Made by a program: the position numbers and the translations under genes. The notes beneath the pieces were generated by a model, which saw nothing but the letters and a program-made list of their open reading frames with translations, did no database searches and was not told the origin of the DNA. A stretch of 10,306 nucleotides of DNA from Synergistales bacterium. GTDB taxonomy: Bacteria > Synergistota > Synergistia > Synergistales > 79-D21. Location of the stretch: NCBI GenBank assembly GCA_015657435.1, contig JADLKH010000001.1, forward strand, positions 279,564 to 289,869, given 5' to 3'. Below are positions 1 to 6,702 of this stretch, in pieces; position 1 is the first letter of the stretch; the number at the start of each line of letters is the position of its first letter.

Positions 1-207
1 CAGGTGTCCGCTTGAACCTGTCGCCGGGATGCTGAAATTGATCATCTGGGCGGCGAAGATGAAAGCTCCCAGAACCCCCATTAATGGCACCCGGGATTCG
101 TCGGGAGATTCCTTCAGCTTCCTTGCCGAATATGCCGTCAGGCCGGCCGTCACGGCCCACATCGCTCCGCCGACTGCTGGGGAAAGAAGCGCGTCTGCCA
201 TGTGCAC
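1..207 (-). CDS. nikM: CbiM/NikM-family metal ECF transporter, substrate-capture subunit (5' end only)
   Basis: This is the first 69 codons of an integral-membrane CbiM/NikM protein, which captures Ni2+ or Co2+ for an energy-coupling-factor uptake transporter. The gene runs off the left edge. The N-terminus reads MHMADALLSPAVGGAMW, followed by a hydrophobic stretch including FIFAAQMINFSIPATG and then GSSGHL, all hallmarks of the family. The start is GTG at 207-205, chosen because AGGAG lies 8 nt upstream. In this family the free N-terminus and His2 bind the metal, so starting at the ATG two codons later would remove a ligand. His68 in SSGHL corresponds to the second conserved metal-binding histidine. 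Sequence alone does not separate Ni from Co, but the NikR-like operator directly upstream favours nickel. The remaining subunits should lie to the left of the window. Confidence 0.93.
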   Translation of the reverse strand, partial: MHMADALLSPAVGGAMWAVTAGLTAYSARKLKESPDESRVPLMGVLGAFIFAAQMINFSIPATGSSGHL

Positions 208-215
208 GGGAACCA

Positions 216-220
216 CTCCT
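216..220 (-). promoter_or_regulatory. RBS deciding the GTG start of nikM
   Basis: AGGAG on the minus strand, 8 nt before GTG (207-205). It is 14 nt from the ATG at 201-199, too far for that start, so it supports the Met-His-Met N-terminus. Confidence 0.8.
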
Positions 221-222
221 TA

Positions 223-250
223 GTGTTACGTTTTGCATGTTTAATAACAC
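223..250. promoter_or_regulatory. Predicted NikR operator (GTGTTAC-N14-ATAACAC)
   Basis: On the plus strand GTGTTAC (223-229) and ATAACAC (244-250) form an inverted repeat separated by 14 nt; 6 of 7 half-site positions are symmetric. This matches the nickel-responsive NikR site described for deltaproteobacteria (GTGTTAC, 13-14 nt, GTAACAC). It overlaps the predicted -10 hexamer of the transporter promoter and ends just before its RBS, as expected for a repressor site. No nikR gene is in the window, so the assignment rests on motif and context. Confidence 0.75.
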
Positions 251-269
251 ATTCGGCAATCCGCGTCAA
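241..269 (-). promoter_or_regulatory. Sigma70-type promoter of nikM
   Basis: On the minus strand TTGACG (269-264) and TATTAA (246-241) are separated by exactly 17 nt. The -35 matches consensus at 5 of 6 positions and the -10 at 4 of 6. Transcription would start inside the NikR-like repeat, giving a leader of about 25-30 nt, too short for a metal or cobalamin riboswitch. Confidence 0.6.
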
Positions 270-270
270 T

Positions 271-300
271 AAAAAATGGGCGGGACTTTGCGTCCCGCCC
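271..300 (-). terminator. Rho-independent terminator of glnS
   Basis: Perfect 9-bp GC-rich stem (GGGCGGGAC 278-286 with GTCCCGCCC 292-300), 5-nt loop. Read on the minus strand it is followed by ATTTTTTATT. It lies 37 nt past the glnS stop. The nikM -35 hexamer begins 2 nt beyond the T-run, so the two transcription units are packed end to end. Confidence 0.88.
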
Positions 301-337
301 CTCAAGTCCTCGCCAAGACCTTCCGCTATTCAGGTAT

Positions 338-2026
338 TCAGGCCTTTTGCCGTTCTTTTGCCCAGCTGTCCTTCAGGGAAACGATCCGGTTGAAAACCGG
401 CTTGCCGGGACGTGAATCCGGATCGGAGCAGAAATAGCCATGCCTCAGAAACTGGTATCGATCACCCGCCTGGGATTTCGCAAGCCCCGGTTCAACCTTG
501 CAGCCGGCAAGCAGTTCGAGGGATCCCGGGTTGAGGTAATCTTTGTAATCCTTCCCTTCTTCCATCTCGTCGAGATTCCTGATGGTAAAAAGGTGATCGT
601 ACAGCCGCACTTCCGCTTCGATCGCATACGGGGCGGAAACCCAGTGGAGGGTGCCTTTCACCTTCCGCCCATCCGGGGCGTCCCCTCCCCGCGTCGCCGG
701 ATCGTATTCGCAGCGGAGCTCGACAATGCAGCCGTTTTCGTCCTTCACAACCGACCGGCAGGTGATGAAATAGGCGTGCTTGAGCCGGACTTCCTTTCCC
801 GGGGAGAGACGAAAATATCCCTTGGGTGGTTCCTCCATGAAGTCATCCTGCTCGATGTAAAGTTCCCTGGAAAAGGGGATTTTCCTCGTCGTGGACGTCT
901 CGGATTCAGGGTTGTCGAGCGCTTCGAGCTCTTCGACCTGGCCATCCGGGTAATTCTCGATCACGACTTTTAAGGGCCTCAGTACGGCCATGGCCCGGTT
1001 GGCCGTCTTGTTCAGTTCTTCCCGGATGCAGAATTGCAGGAACTCGATGTCCACCATGCTGTTCGTTTTCGCGACGCCGATTTCCTCGCAGAAACGCCGG
1101 ATCGCGGATGGAGTGTACCCGCGCCTGCGAAGCCCCGAGATCGTCGGCATCCGCGGGTCGTCCCACCCCGACACGCATTTGGAGGTGACCAGCTCCAGCA
1201 GTTTTCTCTTGCTCATGACCGTGTAGGTCAGGTTGAGGCGGGCGAACTCGTACTGATGCGGCCGATGAGGCACCGACACATTGTCGATGAACCAGTCGTA
1301 AAGAGGCCGGTGGTCCTGGAACTCGAGGGTACAGATGGAATGCGTCACGCCCTCGATGGCATCTTCGTAGCCGTGGGCGAAATCGTACATCGGGTAGATG
1401 CACCACCTGTCGCCCGTATTGTGGTGCGTTTCCTTGAGGATCCGGTACATGACGGGATCCCTCATGTTGACGTTCGGGTGCGACATGTCGATCTTTGCCC
1501 TGAGGACGCAGGAACCTTCCTCGAATTCCCCGTTCTTCATCCTTTCGAAAAGGTCCAGGTTTTCTTCAACGGTTCGCTCTCTCCAGGGTGATTCGACGCC
1601 GGGTTCCGTCAGCGTGCCCCGCGTCCTTCGGATGTCTTCAGGGGACTGGTGGTCTACGTATGCCTTTCCCGCCCGGATCAACTCCAGGGCCCAGAGGTGG
1701 AACTGGTCGAAGTAGTCCGATGCGTAGCGAAGGTTGGCCCACCTGAAGCCCAGCCACTCCACATCCTTCTTGATGGATTCGACGTACTCGATCTCCTCCT
1801 TCGTGGGGTTCGTGTCGTCGAAACGGAGATTGCAGTTCCCGCCGAATCTTTCCGCCACACCGAAGTTCAGGCAGATCGATTTCGCGTGCCCGATGTGCAG
1901 ATAACCGTTGGGTTCCGGGGGAAACCGGGTAATGATCTTGCCGATCCGCCCCGATTCGAGATCCTCCCGGATGATCTGTTCGACAAAATTCCCGCTTCTT
2001 GGGGTCGCTTCTTCCATGTCTTTCAT
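338..2026 (-). CDS. glnS: Glutaminyl-tRNA synthetase
   Basis: Class I aminoacyl-tRNA synthetase charging tRNA-Gln with glutamine in the cytoplasm. At 562 aa it is close to the roughly 554 aa of E. coli GlnRS. The Rossmann catalytic core carries [15 protein letters not shown] (HIGH at residues 44-47), the FDDTNPTKE segment (69-77) and the KMSKS-equivalent VMSKRK (270-275). The C-terminal anticodon-binding beta-barrels follow from about residue 340 and end in the typical VSLKDSWAK. The start at 2026 is slightly uncertain: GAGGG lies only 3 nt before it, while the ATG at codon 4 would have 12 nt spacing. The gene follows the diguanylate cyclase gene after 41 nt on the same strand, so co-transcription is possible, and it ends at the terminator at 271-300. 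Its presence suggests direct Gln-tRNA synthesis rather than sole reliance on the GatCAB amidotransferase route. Confidence 0.98.
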   Translation of the reverse strand: MKDMEEATPRSGNFVEQIIREDLESGRIGKIITRFPPEPNGYLHIGHAKSICLNFGVAERFGGNCNLRFDDTNPTKEEIEYVESIKKDVEWLGFRWANLRYASDYFDQFHLWALELIRAGKAYVDHQSPEDIRRTRGTLTEPGVESPWRERTVEENLDLFERMKNGEFEEGSCVLRAKIDMSHPNVNMRDPVMYRILKETHHNTGDRWCIYPMYDFAHGYEDAIEGVTHSICTLEFQDHRPLYDWFIDNVSVPHRPHQYEFARLNLTYTVMSKRKLLELVTSKCVSGWDDPRMPTISGLRRRGYTPSAIRRFCEEIGVAKTNSMVDIEFLQFCIREELNKTANRAMAVLRPLKVVIENYPDGQVEELEALDNPESETSTTRKIPFSRELYIEQDDFMEEPPKGYFRLSPGKEVRLKHAYFITCRSVVKDENGCIVELRCEYDPATRGGDAPDGRKVKGTLHWVSAPYAIEAEVRLYDHLFTIRNLDEMEEGKDYKDYLNPGSLELLAGCKVEPGLAKSQAGDRYQFLRHGYFCSDPDSRPGKPVFNRIVSLKDSWAKERQKA

Positions 2027-2067
2027 CCACCCTCGCTATCGGAATAAGGGTTACATCGAAAGTTTTA

Positions 2068-3678
2068 TCACAACTCGCTCCTCAGCCCAATTGCCGCGTG
2101 GGTGCAAAGTCGGTTCCGTCCGGAGGCTTTGGCCTGGTACAAGCGTTCATCGGCCAGTTCGAGAAGGTTTTTCACCATCATGGTTGAAGAAGCGGGGAAA
2201 TCCTCCGTGTCGACCAGCCCGGCGCTGAAACCCAGAGCGATCTTGCGTTCCGAATCGGCCCATATCGAAAGACGGACTTCCTCCAGGAGTCCCGCCAGGA
2301 GGGTTTCCGCCTCTTTTTTGCAGGTATCCGAAAAAGCCAGCAGGAACTCGTCTCCACCGTAGCGGGCGGAAACCTGCCCGGGCGCGGCACGACTGAGGAC
2401 CGCCTTGGCGAACCGTTCGAGAACTTCATCTCCAACCTGGTGCCCGAGGGTATCGTTGATTCTCTTGAAATGGTCAAGGTCCAGCAAGGCCAGTGAAAAG
2501 ACCATTCCGTCGCTTCGCCTGCGCCGGACCATTTCCTCAAGAATCCGATACGCCGCGCGCATGTTTACAAGTCCCGTCAGGGGATCCAGAAAGGCCGCTT
2601 CGCGCAGCTGCTCCTCCACCATCCTCCGAGGGCTCACGTCACGAAAGACGAGAAGCTTGCCCATGAGGTTCTTCCTGCGACTGGACCTCCGGTCCATGAG
2701 AGTCGAAACCTGGACATCGAACGTCGCCTTGCCTCCTTCCGGCAGAATGCGCTCCACCTCGGTCAAGCGGTCTTCCTCTCCCTCGAAAAACCGGAAGGAC
2801 CCCCTCCAGTCTCTGAAGGTTTCGTCGGCCGTCGCGCCGAAAACGTCCTCGCGCTTCCGGCCGAGGATCGAAGCCATTGCCGGGTTCAGGTCAACGATAA
2901 CCCCACGGGGGTCAAGCACAAGCACCCCGTCCGACATCGTCTCCACAAGGAAACTCCTGGCGATCGGAACAAGATCCAGGATCCCGAAGCGATAGATTCC
3001 GGCTGCCAGCATCAGGCCGGAAAAAAGATAGGCGACGGGCGTCCCGTCAGGCCTCGGCACATCGCTCTTCCCAAACACGTAGGCCGCATTCACGGCCAGG
3101 GGAGTCAGGGATCCCGCGATGAGGACCGATGTTTGCGACAGGAAGTGCGGAGACACCCGCACGGCCCTTCTGACGAGCAGGATGGCGCCCACGACAAGCA
3201 AGGCGTAGGAATAGGTCACGTGTACGATAAACCAGGGGCCCTGCTCGTAAAGAGCCAGAGACGTCCCTTCCTGAAGGGTGATCGCCAGCCAGAGACCGTG
3301 AAACCGTGTGTGGGTGAGCGCAAAGAAAAAAGTCATGGCCGGCAGGACGAAAAGCAGAGGGATCCAGTTGCGGGGGGGGAAGCCGCTGATGGAGGCATAA
3401 CGGGCCGCGAAGAGGAAGAAAAAGACGGGGCAGCTTACGGCAGCCGGATAGGCGACCTGCGCCCAGAAAAGCTTCAAGGAAACAGTGGCGGCGGCACATT
3501 CGAGAGCCGACGCGAAAGACCAGTGCGCAACACACCACAGAAGGAGAAGAAGATCGTTTCCCCCTTCTCCAACCCGCCTCCTTCGGATGGACCCGAGAAG
3601 TCCCGAGGCCAAGACTCCCGAAAACAGCAGGATCAGGCAAAATGGATGGTAGGTGTATGACGAAAAGAGGCCATTCAT
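2068..3678 (-). CDS. Membrane diguanylate cyclase: 7TM sensor, PAS and GGDEF domains
   Basis: Predicted inner-membrane signalling enzyme making cyclic di-GMP from GTP, 536 aa. Residues about 10-232 hold seven hydrophobic segments, resembling the 7TM sensor found at the N-terminus of some histidine kinases. A PAS domain covers about 245-350 (MSDGVLVLDPRGVIVDLNPA). A short linker leads to the GGDEF domain (about 364-525) with DPLTGLVN, LLDLDHFKRINDTLGH (metal-binding Asp400) and the active site ARYGGDEF (GGDEF 441-445), all intact. The product-inhibition I-site, normally RxxD just before the active site, reads APGQ at 432-435, so feedback by c-di-GMP through this site is unlikely. The ligand sensed is unknown. 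Upstream SD is weak (GAATGG). It precedes glnS by 41 nt. No EAL domain is present. Confidence 0.93.
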   Translation of the reverse strand: MNGLFSSYTYHPFCLILLFSGVLASGLLGSIRRRRVGEGGNDLLLLLWCVAHWSFASALECAAATVSLKLFWAQVAYPAAVSCPVFFFLFAARYASISGFPPRNWIPLLFVLPAMTFFFALTHTRFHGLWLAITLQEGTSLALYEQGPWFIVHVTYSYALLVVGAILLVRRAVRVSPHFLSQTSVLIAGSLTPLAVNAAYVFGKSDVPRPDGTPVAYLFSGLMLAAGIYRFGILDLVPIARSFLVETMSDGVLVLDPRGVIVDLNPAMASILGRKREDVFGATADETFRDWRGSFRFFEGEEDRLTEVERILPEGGKATFDVQVSTLMDRRSSRRKNLMGKLLVFRDVSPRRMVEEQLREAAFLDPLTGLVNMRAAYRILEEMVRRRRSDGMVFSLALLDLDHFKRINDTLGHQVGDEVLERFAKAVLSRAAPGQVSARYGGDEFLLAFSDTCKKEAETLLAGLLEEVRLSIWADSERKIALGFSAGLVDTEDFPASSTMMVKNLLELADERLYQAKASGRNRLCTHAAIGLRSEL

Positions 3679-3730
3679 GAAACCATTCTAAACGATCATG
3701 ACCTCGACACGGGAAAAAAATCTCAGGTGC

Positions 3731-3770
3731 ATTTAAAAGCCGGCCCGGTCGTTTTCGGCCGGGCCGGCTT
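3731..3770 (-). terminator. Rho-independent terminator downstream of the GNAT gene
   Basis: Near-perfect GC-rich hairpin: 12 paired bases (3737-3748 with 3759-3770), extended inward by three pairs including one wobble to a 4-nt loop. Read on the minus strand the stem runs into CTTTTAAAT. On the plus strand no T-run follows. It also insulates the diguanylate cyclase gene, which begins 52 nt further on. Confidence 0.8.
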
Positions 3771-3814
3771 GCTGGGAAAATCCTCAACCCCGTTGCCTTC
3801 TCCGGCCGCCACCG

Positions 3815-3838
3815 AAAGAAAAAAACCCGGCCAGCCGG
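3815..3838 (-). terminator. Possible short terminator just after the GNAT stop
   Basis: On the minus strand CCGG-CTGG-CCGG (3838-3827) is followed by GTTTTTTTC. The stem is only 4 bp, but the T-run is longer than that of the larger hairpin at 3731-3770. It would act as a first, weak stop 9 nt after the GNAT stop codon. Confidence 0.4.
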
Positions 3839-3846
3839 ATGAAGGA

Positions 3847-4374
3847 CTAATCCGTTCCGGATTCGAACTTCTCAGCCAGGGACCGTAACGAATCCCCCTC
3901 CAGACGGTTCAGGAGATACCTTTCCTGGGGCTTTGCTCCGATCGACCGGTAGAAGTCTCTCGCGGGAGTATTCCATGTGAATACGCCCCATTCGAACCTC
4001 CCAAGCGACTGCCGACGAACCAGGCAGGCGAGGTAAGCCAGCAAGGCCGTTCCGAATCCCCGGCCCCGCATCTCGGGACGAACGTACAGGTCTTCCAGGT
4101 AAAGCCCGGGCTTTCCCTGAAAGGTCGAGAAGTTCCGGAAATAAAGGGCGAAACCGATCGGCTCATTTTCGAAGCAGCCGAAAATCACCTCGGCAGACGC
4201 TTTTTCCCCAAAGAGGTTTTCCCTAAGGATCTCTTCGGTGGCCTCAACCTCCTGTGCTACCCCCTCGTATTCGGCCAGTTCGATGATGAACCGGAGGACG
4301 AGGGGCACTTCGTCCGCTCCGGCGGACCGGATCGTAAAACCGGCAATTTTCGTTTTGATCTCGCCTTTTTCCAT
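3847..4374 (-). CDS. GNAT N-acetyltransferase, diamine/spermidine acetyltransferase-like
   Basis: Cytoplasmic acetyl-CoA-dependent N-acetyltransferase of 175 aa, the usual size for a single GNAT domain. The N-terminus has the FTIRSAGADEVPLVLRFI pattern of these enzymes. The acetyl-CoA pyrophosphate-binding motif A is clear in YLEDLYVRPEMRGRGFGTAL (RGRGFG). A motif B-like segment follows in FEWGVFTWNTPARDFYRSIG, with a Tyr preceding SIG. The LEDLYVRP and WNTPA signatures resemble the spermidine/spermine and thialysine acetyltransferase branch, so a polyamine or similar small amine is a plausible substrate, but specificity cannot be read from sequence. AAAGG lies 5 nt before the ATG. The gene is divergent from the YwbE-family gene and followed by two candidate terminators, so it is probably monocistronic. 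Confidence 0.9.
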   Translation of the reverse strand: MEKGEIKTKIAGFTIRSAGADEVPLVLRFIIELAEYEGVAQEVEATEEILRENLFGEKASAEVIFGCFENEPIGFALYFRNFSTFQGKPGLYLEDLYVRPEMRGRGFGTALLAYLACLVRRQSLGRFEWGVFTWNTPARDFYRSIGAKPQERYLLNRLEGDSLRSLAEKFESGTD

Positions 4375-4427
4375 CGACGCCTTTCCCTTCCTAATGGAAG
4401 AATTCCGATTTTCCCGCCCGGTTCACC

Positions 4428-4433
4428 TATACT
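4428..4433 (+). promoter_or_regulatory. Candidate -10 element for the YwbE-family gene
   Basis: TATACT (5 of 6 to consensus) 32 nt before the ATG, in the intergenic gap. I see no good -35 hexamer at 16-18 nt upstream, so the promoter may be weak or activator-dependent. Confidence 0.4.
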
Positions 4434-4465
4434 TTGGAGATAAGACCGCTTGGGAGGCGATCCGC

Positions 4466-4669
4466 ATGGGAGGAACGGTCAGGAAAGAGATCCGACGCGG
4501 CATGAAAGTCCGGGTTGTGCAGAAGCAGGATCAGAAAAGCGGGCGACTCACGGAGGGCGTCGTCCTCGATATCCTCACAAAGAGCCCGACACACCCTCAC
4601 GGCATCAAAGTCCGCCTCGAAAACGGGATCGTCGGGAGAGTCCATGAAGTGTTGGCCGAATCTGTTTGA
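4466..4669 (+). CDS. YwbE-family (DUF2196) small protein
   Basis: A 67-aa protein of the YwbE family, conserved across many bacteria and without an established function. It starts MGGTVRKEIRRGMKVRVVQK and contains the diagnostic ILTKSPTHPHGIKVRLENG followed by GRVHEVL. The small, basic, glycine-containing beta-rich fold suggests an SH3- or KOW-like nucleic-acid-binding module, which is inference. ATG 4466 was chosen because GGGAGG lies 8 nt upstream and the family begins here. The frame stays open back to 4238, but that part is antisense to the acetyltransferase gene. The gene ends 9 nt before the convergent GIY-YIG gene. Confidence 0.92.
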   Translation: MGGTVRKEIRRGMKVRVVQKQDQKSGRLTEGVVLDILTKSPTHPHGIKVRLENGIVGRVHEVLAESV

Positions 4670-4681
4670 GGCAACACCTCA
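4667..4681. repeat. Small inverted repeat holding both convergent stop codons
   Basis: TGAGG (4667-4671), CAACA loop, CCTCA (4677-4681). The left arm contains the TGA of the YwbE-family gene and the right arm the TGA of the GIY-YIG gene. There is no T-run on either side, so it is not a convincing terminator. Confidence 0.4.
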
Positions 4682-4960
4682 CCCGGAGTTTTCCGGCCTC
4701 GATTCGAACCTCTCCAGGTAAGCCTTTTTTTCCGCCCTTCGGAGTTTCTTGACCCTCATTTCGATGGACTGCGCCTCGGCACGACCGAACCTTCCGTCTG
4801 TTGAATATTCAAGGGAAACGGGAAGGTGTGAGGCCGTGTATCGCGCCCCCTTACCGTCGCGATGCTGCCGGAGGCGCCGGTCGAGGTCGGCCGCTATCCC
4901 GCAATAAAGGGAACCGTCACCGCACCGCAGGAGATAGACGCAGTAAAGGTCCTCGCTCAT
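4679..4960 (-). CDS. GIY-YIG nuclease superfamily protein (YhbQ/UPF0213 type)
   Basis: A 93-aa single-domain GIY-YIG protein. The core reads YCVYLLRCGDGSLYCGIAAD, in which VYL and YCG occupy the GIY and YIG positions. Next come LDRRLRQH with the conserved arginine, GKGARYT, and EAQSIEMRVKKLRRAEK, whose glutamate fits the metal-binding position. Small stand-alone proteins of this family are common in bacteria; nuclease activity on DNA is plausible, but the role is unclear. I chose the ATG at 4960-4958 because AAGGG lies 4 nt upstream and family members begin just before YxVYLL. An in-frame ATG at 4987 would add nine residues and overlap the upstream gene by 19 nt, without an SD. The gene starts 8 nt after the ketopantoate-reductase-like gene, so the two are probably translated from one mRNA. 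Confidence 0.88.
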   Translation of the reverse strand: MSEDLYCVYLLRCGDGSLYCGIAADLDRRLRQHRDGKGARYTASHLPVSLEYSTDGRFGRAEAQSIEMRVKKLRRAEKKAYLERFESRPENSG

Positions 4961-4968
4961 CGGTCCCT

Positions 4969-5877
4969 TCAGGCGCCCCTTTGCCATTCCAGGGTCTTCA
5001 GGATGTCGTAAAAGAGACGGTTGACCGGCGTCGGAATGCCCGCCTCCGCACCAAGGCGACAGACTTTCCCGGCGAAGATCTCAACCTCGGTTTTCCTGCC
5101 GGCTTCCAGGTCCTGCAACATGGAGTTTCTTCCTTCGGGGTTCAAGGCCATCAACATCCGGACGCTCCTGTCGATATCCTCTTCCCCGAGGTCGATTCCC
5201 GAATGAGGCGCGACGGCGACAACCTCCCGCATCGCGGAAAGAGCAACCTCAAGGCACGGGGAGTATCTCTGGAAATGCCCGTACGGCGCGCCCATGATCG
5301 CTCCGGCCTGGTTGAGGCCCACGTTGGCCATGAACTTCCACCACATGCCCCGGAAGATATTTTCGCTTACCTCGTAAAGCACCCCCGCCTCTCCAAGCAG
5401 CCTTTCGACCCTCTTTACCCGATCCGACCGTTTCCCGTCCGGCTCGCCGAAAACGATCTGTCCGGGGCTGGAATAGACGACCCTGTCCCCTTCCTTCGTC
5501 GAATCCATCCTCGCCACGAAAGCGGGAAGAACCCGCTCCCGACCCAATCGGGTACCGATGACATCCTCGCTGTCAATCCCGTTCAGGAGTGACATGACAA
5601 CCGTTTGCGGCCCGACGATTTCTTCGATGAGATCCAGGGCTTTTTCGAGATGGTACTCCTTGACGGCAACGAAAACGAAATCCGGAGGCTCGGGGATCTC
5701 CGCAGGGCTTACGAAGGAAAAGGCGTAGGGCTTCGCGTTCACCGAAATCACCCGATGCCCGTATTTTTCCTTTCGCTTTCCGTCACAGACAAAACGGAAG
5801 GGATACCCCTTGCCGGCAAACTGCGAAGCGAAAGTCGCCCCAACCGCTCCCAGGCCAAGAAACAGCACTTTTTCCAT
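4969..5877 (-). CDS. Ketopantoate reductase family protein (PanE/ApbA-like)
   Basis: Cytoplasmic NADPH-dependent reductase, 302 aa, the normal family length. In the pantothenate pathway such enzymes reduce 2-dehydropantoate to pantoate. The N-terminal Rossmann motif is FLGLGAVGATFA (GLGAVG 8-13), followed by VFVAVKEYHL (Lys73) and LLNGID (Asn99). The C-terminal domain keeps the catalytic lysine in WWKFMANVGLNQ (Lys181, with Asn185) and the substrate-binding SMLQDLEAGRKTEVE (Ser252, Glu264). All key residues are present, but the family includes paralogues acting on other 2-oxoacids, so pantothenate synthesis is likely rather than proven. The start is firm: AGGAGGA lies just before the ATG. It leads a two-gene unit with the GIY-YIG gene and is divergent from the PAS gene. 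Confidence 0.9.
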   Translation of the reverse strand: MEKVLFLGLGAVGATFASQFAGKGYPFRFVCDGKRKEKYGHRVISVNAKPYAFSFVSPAEIPEPPDFVFVAVKEYHLEKALDLIEEIVGPQTVVMSLLNGIDSEDVIGTRLGRERVLPAFVARMDSTKEGDRVVYSSPGQIVFGEPDGKRSDRVKRVERLLGEAGVLYEVSENIFRGMWWKFMANVGLNQAGAIMGAPYGHFQRYSPCLEVALSAMREVVAVAPHSGIDLGEEDIDRSVRMLMALNPEGRNSMLQDLEAGRKTEVEIFAGKVCRLGAEAGIPTPVNRLFYDILKTLEWQRGA

Positions 5878-5893
5878 CTTCCTCCTCCTTCTC

Positions 5894-5923
5894 GGCAGGC
5901 AGCAAGAGAAAAAGCGGCCTGCC
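5894..5923. repeat. Inverted repeat in the leader of the ketopantoate-reductase-like gene
   Basis: GGCAGGC (5894-5900) and GCCTGCC (5917-5923) pair perfectly around a 16-nt A-rich loop. A candidate minus-strand -10 lies just outside, so the hairpin would form at the very 5' end of that mRNA. No T-run follows on either strand. Confidence 0.4.
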
Positions 5924-5928
5924 CATCC

Positions 5929-5934
5929 AGTATA
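5929..5934 (-). promoter_or_regulatory. Candidate -10 element for the ketopantoate-reductase-like gene
   Basis: TATACT on the minus strand, 51 nt upstream of the ATG. No convincing -35 hexamer stands 16-18 nt further upstream. Confidence 0.35.
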
Positions 5935-6018
5935 GACGAGAGGGAAATTTAACGATCAGGAGAGTACAATACCGAGAGAAAGGACCCGAAACGCGCCGAC
6001 CGGGGAGGATCAGACTTC

Positions 6019-6408
6019 ATGCAGGCTTCAGGGCACGAATACTCCAGGATATTCGAAACCCTTCTCCAGGACTCGCAAGATGCCATCGCCTTGTGCGATA
6101 CGGATACCGTCATCCTGAAAATCAACCGGGCCTTCACCGAACTTTTCGGTCACACGGCGGCCGAAGCCGTCGGGAAAAGGCTGGACCACCTGGTCGCAAC
6201 GACCCCTGAGATGATCGCCAATTCGGATTCGCAGGTTGATCGGATCAAGATCTGGGAGCGGGTTTTCACCGAAGCCGTTCGCCGAACCCGAAAAGACGGA
6301 TCCACCGTACCCGTTTCTATCGAGGGCAACGTTTTCCGTCTCGCAAACGGAGAAGCTCTTGTCCTATGGAACTACCGTGAACTGCCCGGCGAGGAAGATC
6401 CCGCATAA
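6019..6408 (+). CDS. Stand-alone PAS-domain protein
   Basis: A 129-aa soluble protein consisting almost entirely of one PAS sensor domain: ETLLQDSQDAIALCDTD, ILKINRAFTELFGHTAAEAVGK, then RRTRKDGSTVPVSIEGNVFR and a final ALVLWNYREL. PAS domains bind small ligands or cofactors or mediate signalling contacts. No kinase, GGDEF, EAL or HTH output is attached, so it must act through a partner or be a remnant of a larger sensor. The central IKIWERVFTEAVRRT is typical of sensor-kinase PAS domains. GGGGAGG stands 10 nt before the ATG, slightly far. A TACAAT at 5965-5970 could be its -10, without a clear -35. It faces the GlsB-like gene convergently, 34 nt away, with no terminator visible between them. 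Confidence 0.85.
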   Translation: MQASGHEYSRIFETLLQDSQDAIALCDTDTVILKINRAFTELFGHTAAEAVGKRLDHLVATTPEMIANSDSQVDRIKIWERVFTEAVRRTRKDGSTVPVSIEGNVFRLANGEALVLWNYRELPGEEDPA

Positions 6409-6442
6409 AGGGTTGAAGCCCAGGCTGCCGGATCGTTTCTCC

Positions 6443-6685
6443 TCACTTGCGGACCAGCCGGATCAGCACGAGTAGGACAACAGCACCCAGAGTCGCCGTC
6501 AGCAGGTTTCCCCAGAAGCCGCTCCCGACCGAAAACCCCAGGTTCCTCGCCAGAAAACCGCCGATCAGGGCCCCGACAACACCGACCGCGATGTTCCCCA
6601 CCGCTCCGAACCCGCCGCCCTTGACCAGGTGCCCCGCCAGCCAGCCGGCGAGAAGGCCGACAAAAACAAACCCAAGGAAACTCAT
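6443..6685 (-). CDS. GlsB/YeaQ/YmgE family small membrane protein
   Basis: An 80-aa, very hydrophobic, glycine-rich protein of the family annotated as transglycosylase-associated or GlsB/YeaQ/YmgE stress proteins; molecular function is not established. Three membrane segments are visible: about residues 2-20 (FLGFVFVGLLAGWLAGHL), 27-48 (AVGNIAVGVVGALIGGFLA) and 58-77 (WGNLLTATLGAVVLLVLIRL). The GGGFGAVGNIAVGVVGALIGG section is characteristic. The start was placed at ATG 6685 because AGGGGGG lies 6-7 nt upstream; longer readings of this frame overlap the threonine dehydrogenase gene. Its SD begins directly after that gene's TAG, with 17 nt between the genes, so it is the second gene of that unit. 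Confidence 0.9.
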   Translation of the reverse strand: MSFLGFVFVGLLAGWLAGHLVKGGGFGAVGNIAVGVVGALIGGFLARNLGFSVGSGFWGNLLTATLGAVVLLVLIRLVRK

Positions 6686-6702
6686 CGGACACCCCCCTGT
6701 CA

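Noticed and set aside
208..270. Cobalamin or metal riboswitch in the nikM leader
   Set aside because: The predicted leader is under 30 nt and shows no conserved riboswitch elements; the inverted repeat fits a protein operator better.
440..1591. Long plus-strand open frames opposite glnS
   Set aside because: They are antisense to a clear glutaminyl-tRNA synthetase and have no recognisable domain; GC-rich codon bias on the other strand explains them.
3047..3787. A 246-codon minus-strand frame overlapping the diguanylate cyclase
   Set aside because: It is a shifted frame over the cyclase's coding region, and its N-terminus runs through the terminator hairpin at 3731-3770. The peptide is Arg/Pro-rich and not protein-like.
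4238..4465. Upstream extension of the YwbE-family gene
   Set aside because: It overlaps the acetyltransferase on the other strand, while ATG 4466 has a good SD and matches the family N-terminus.
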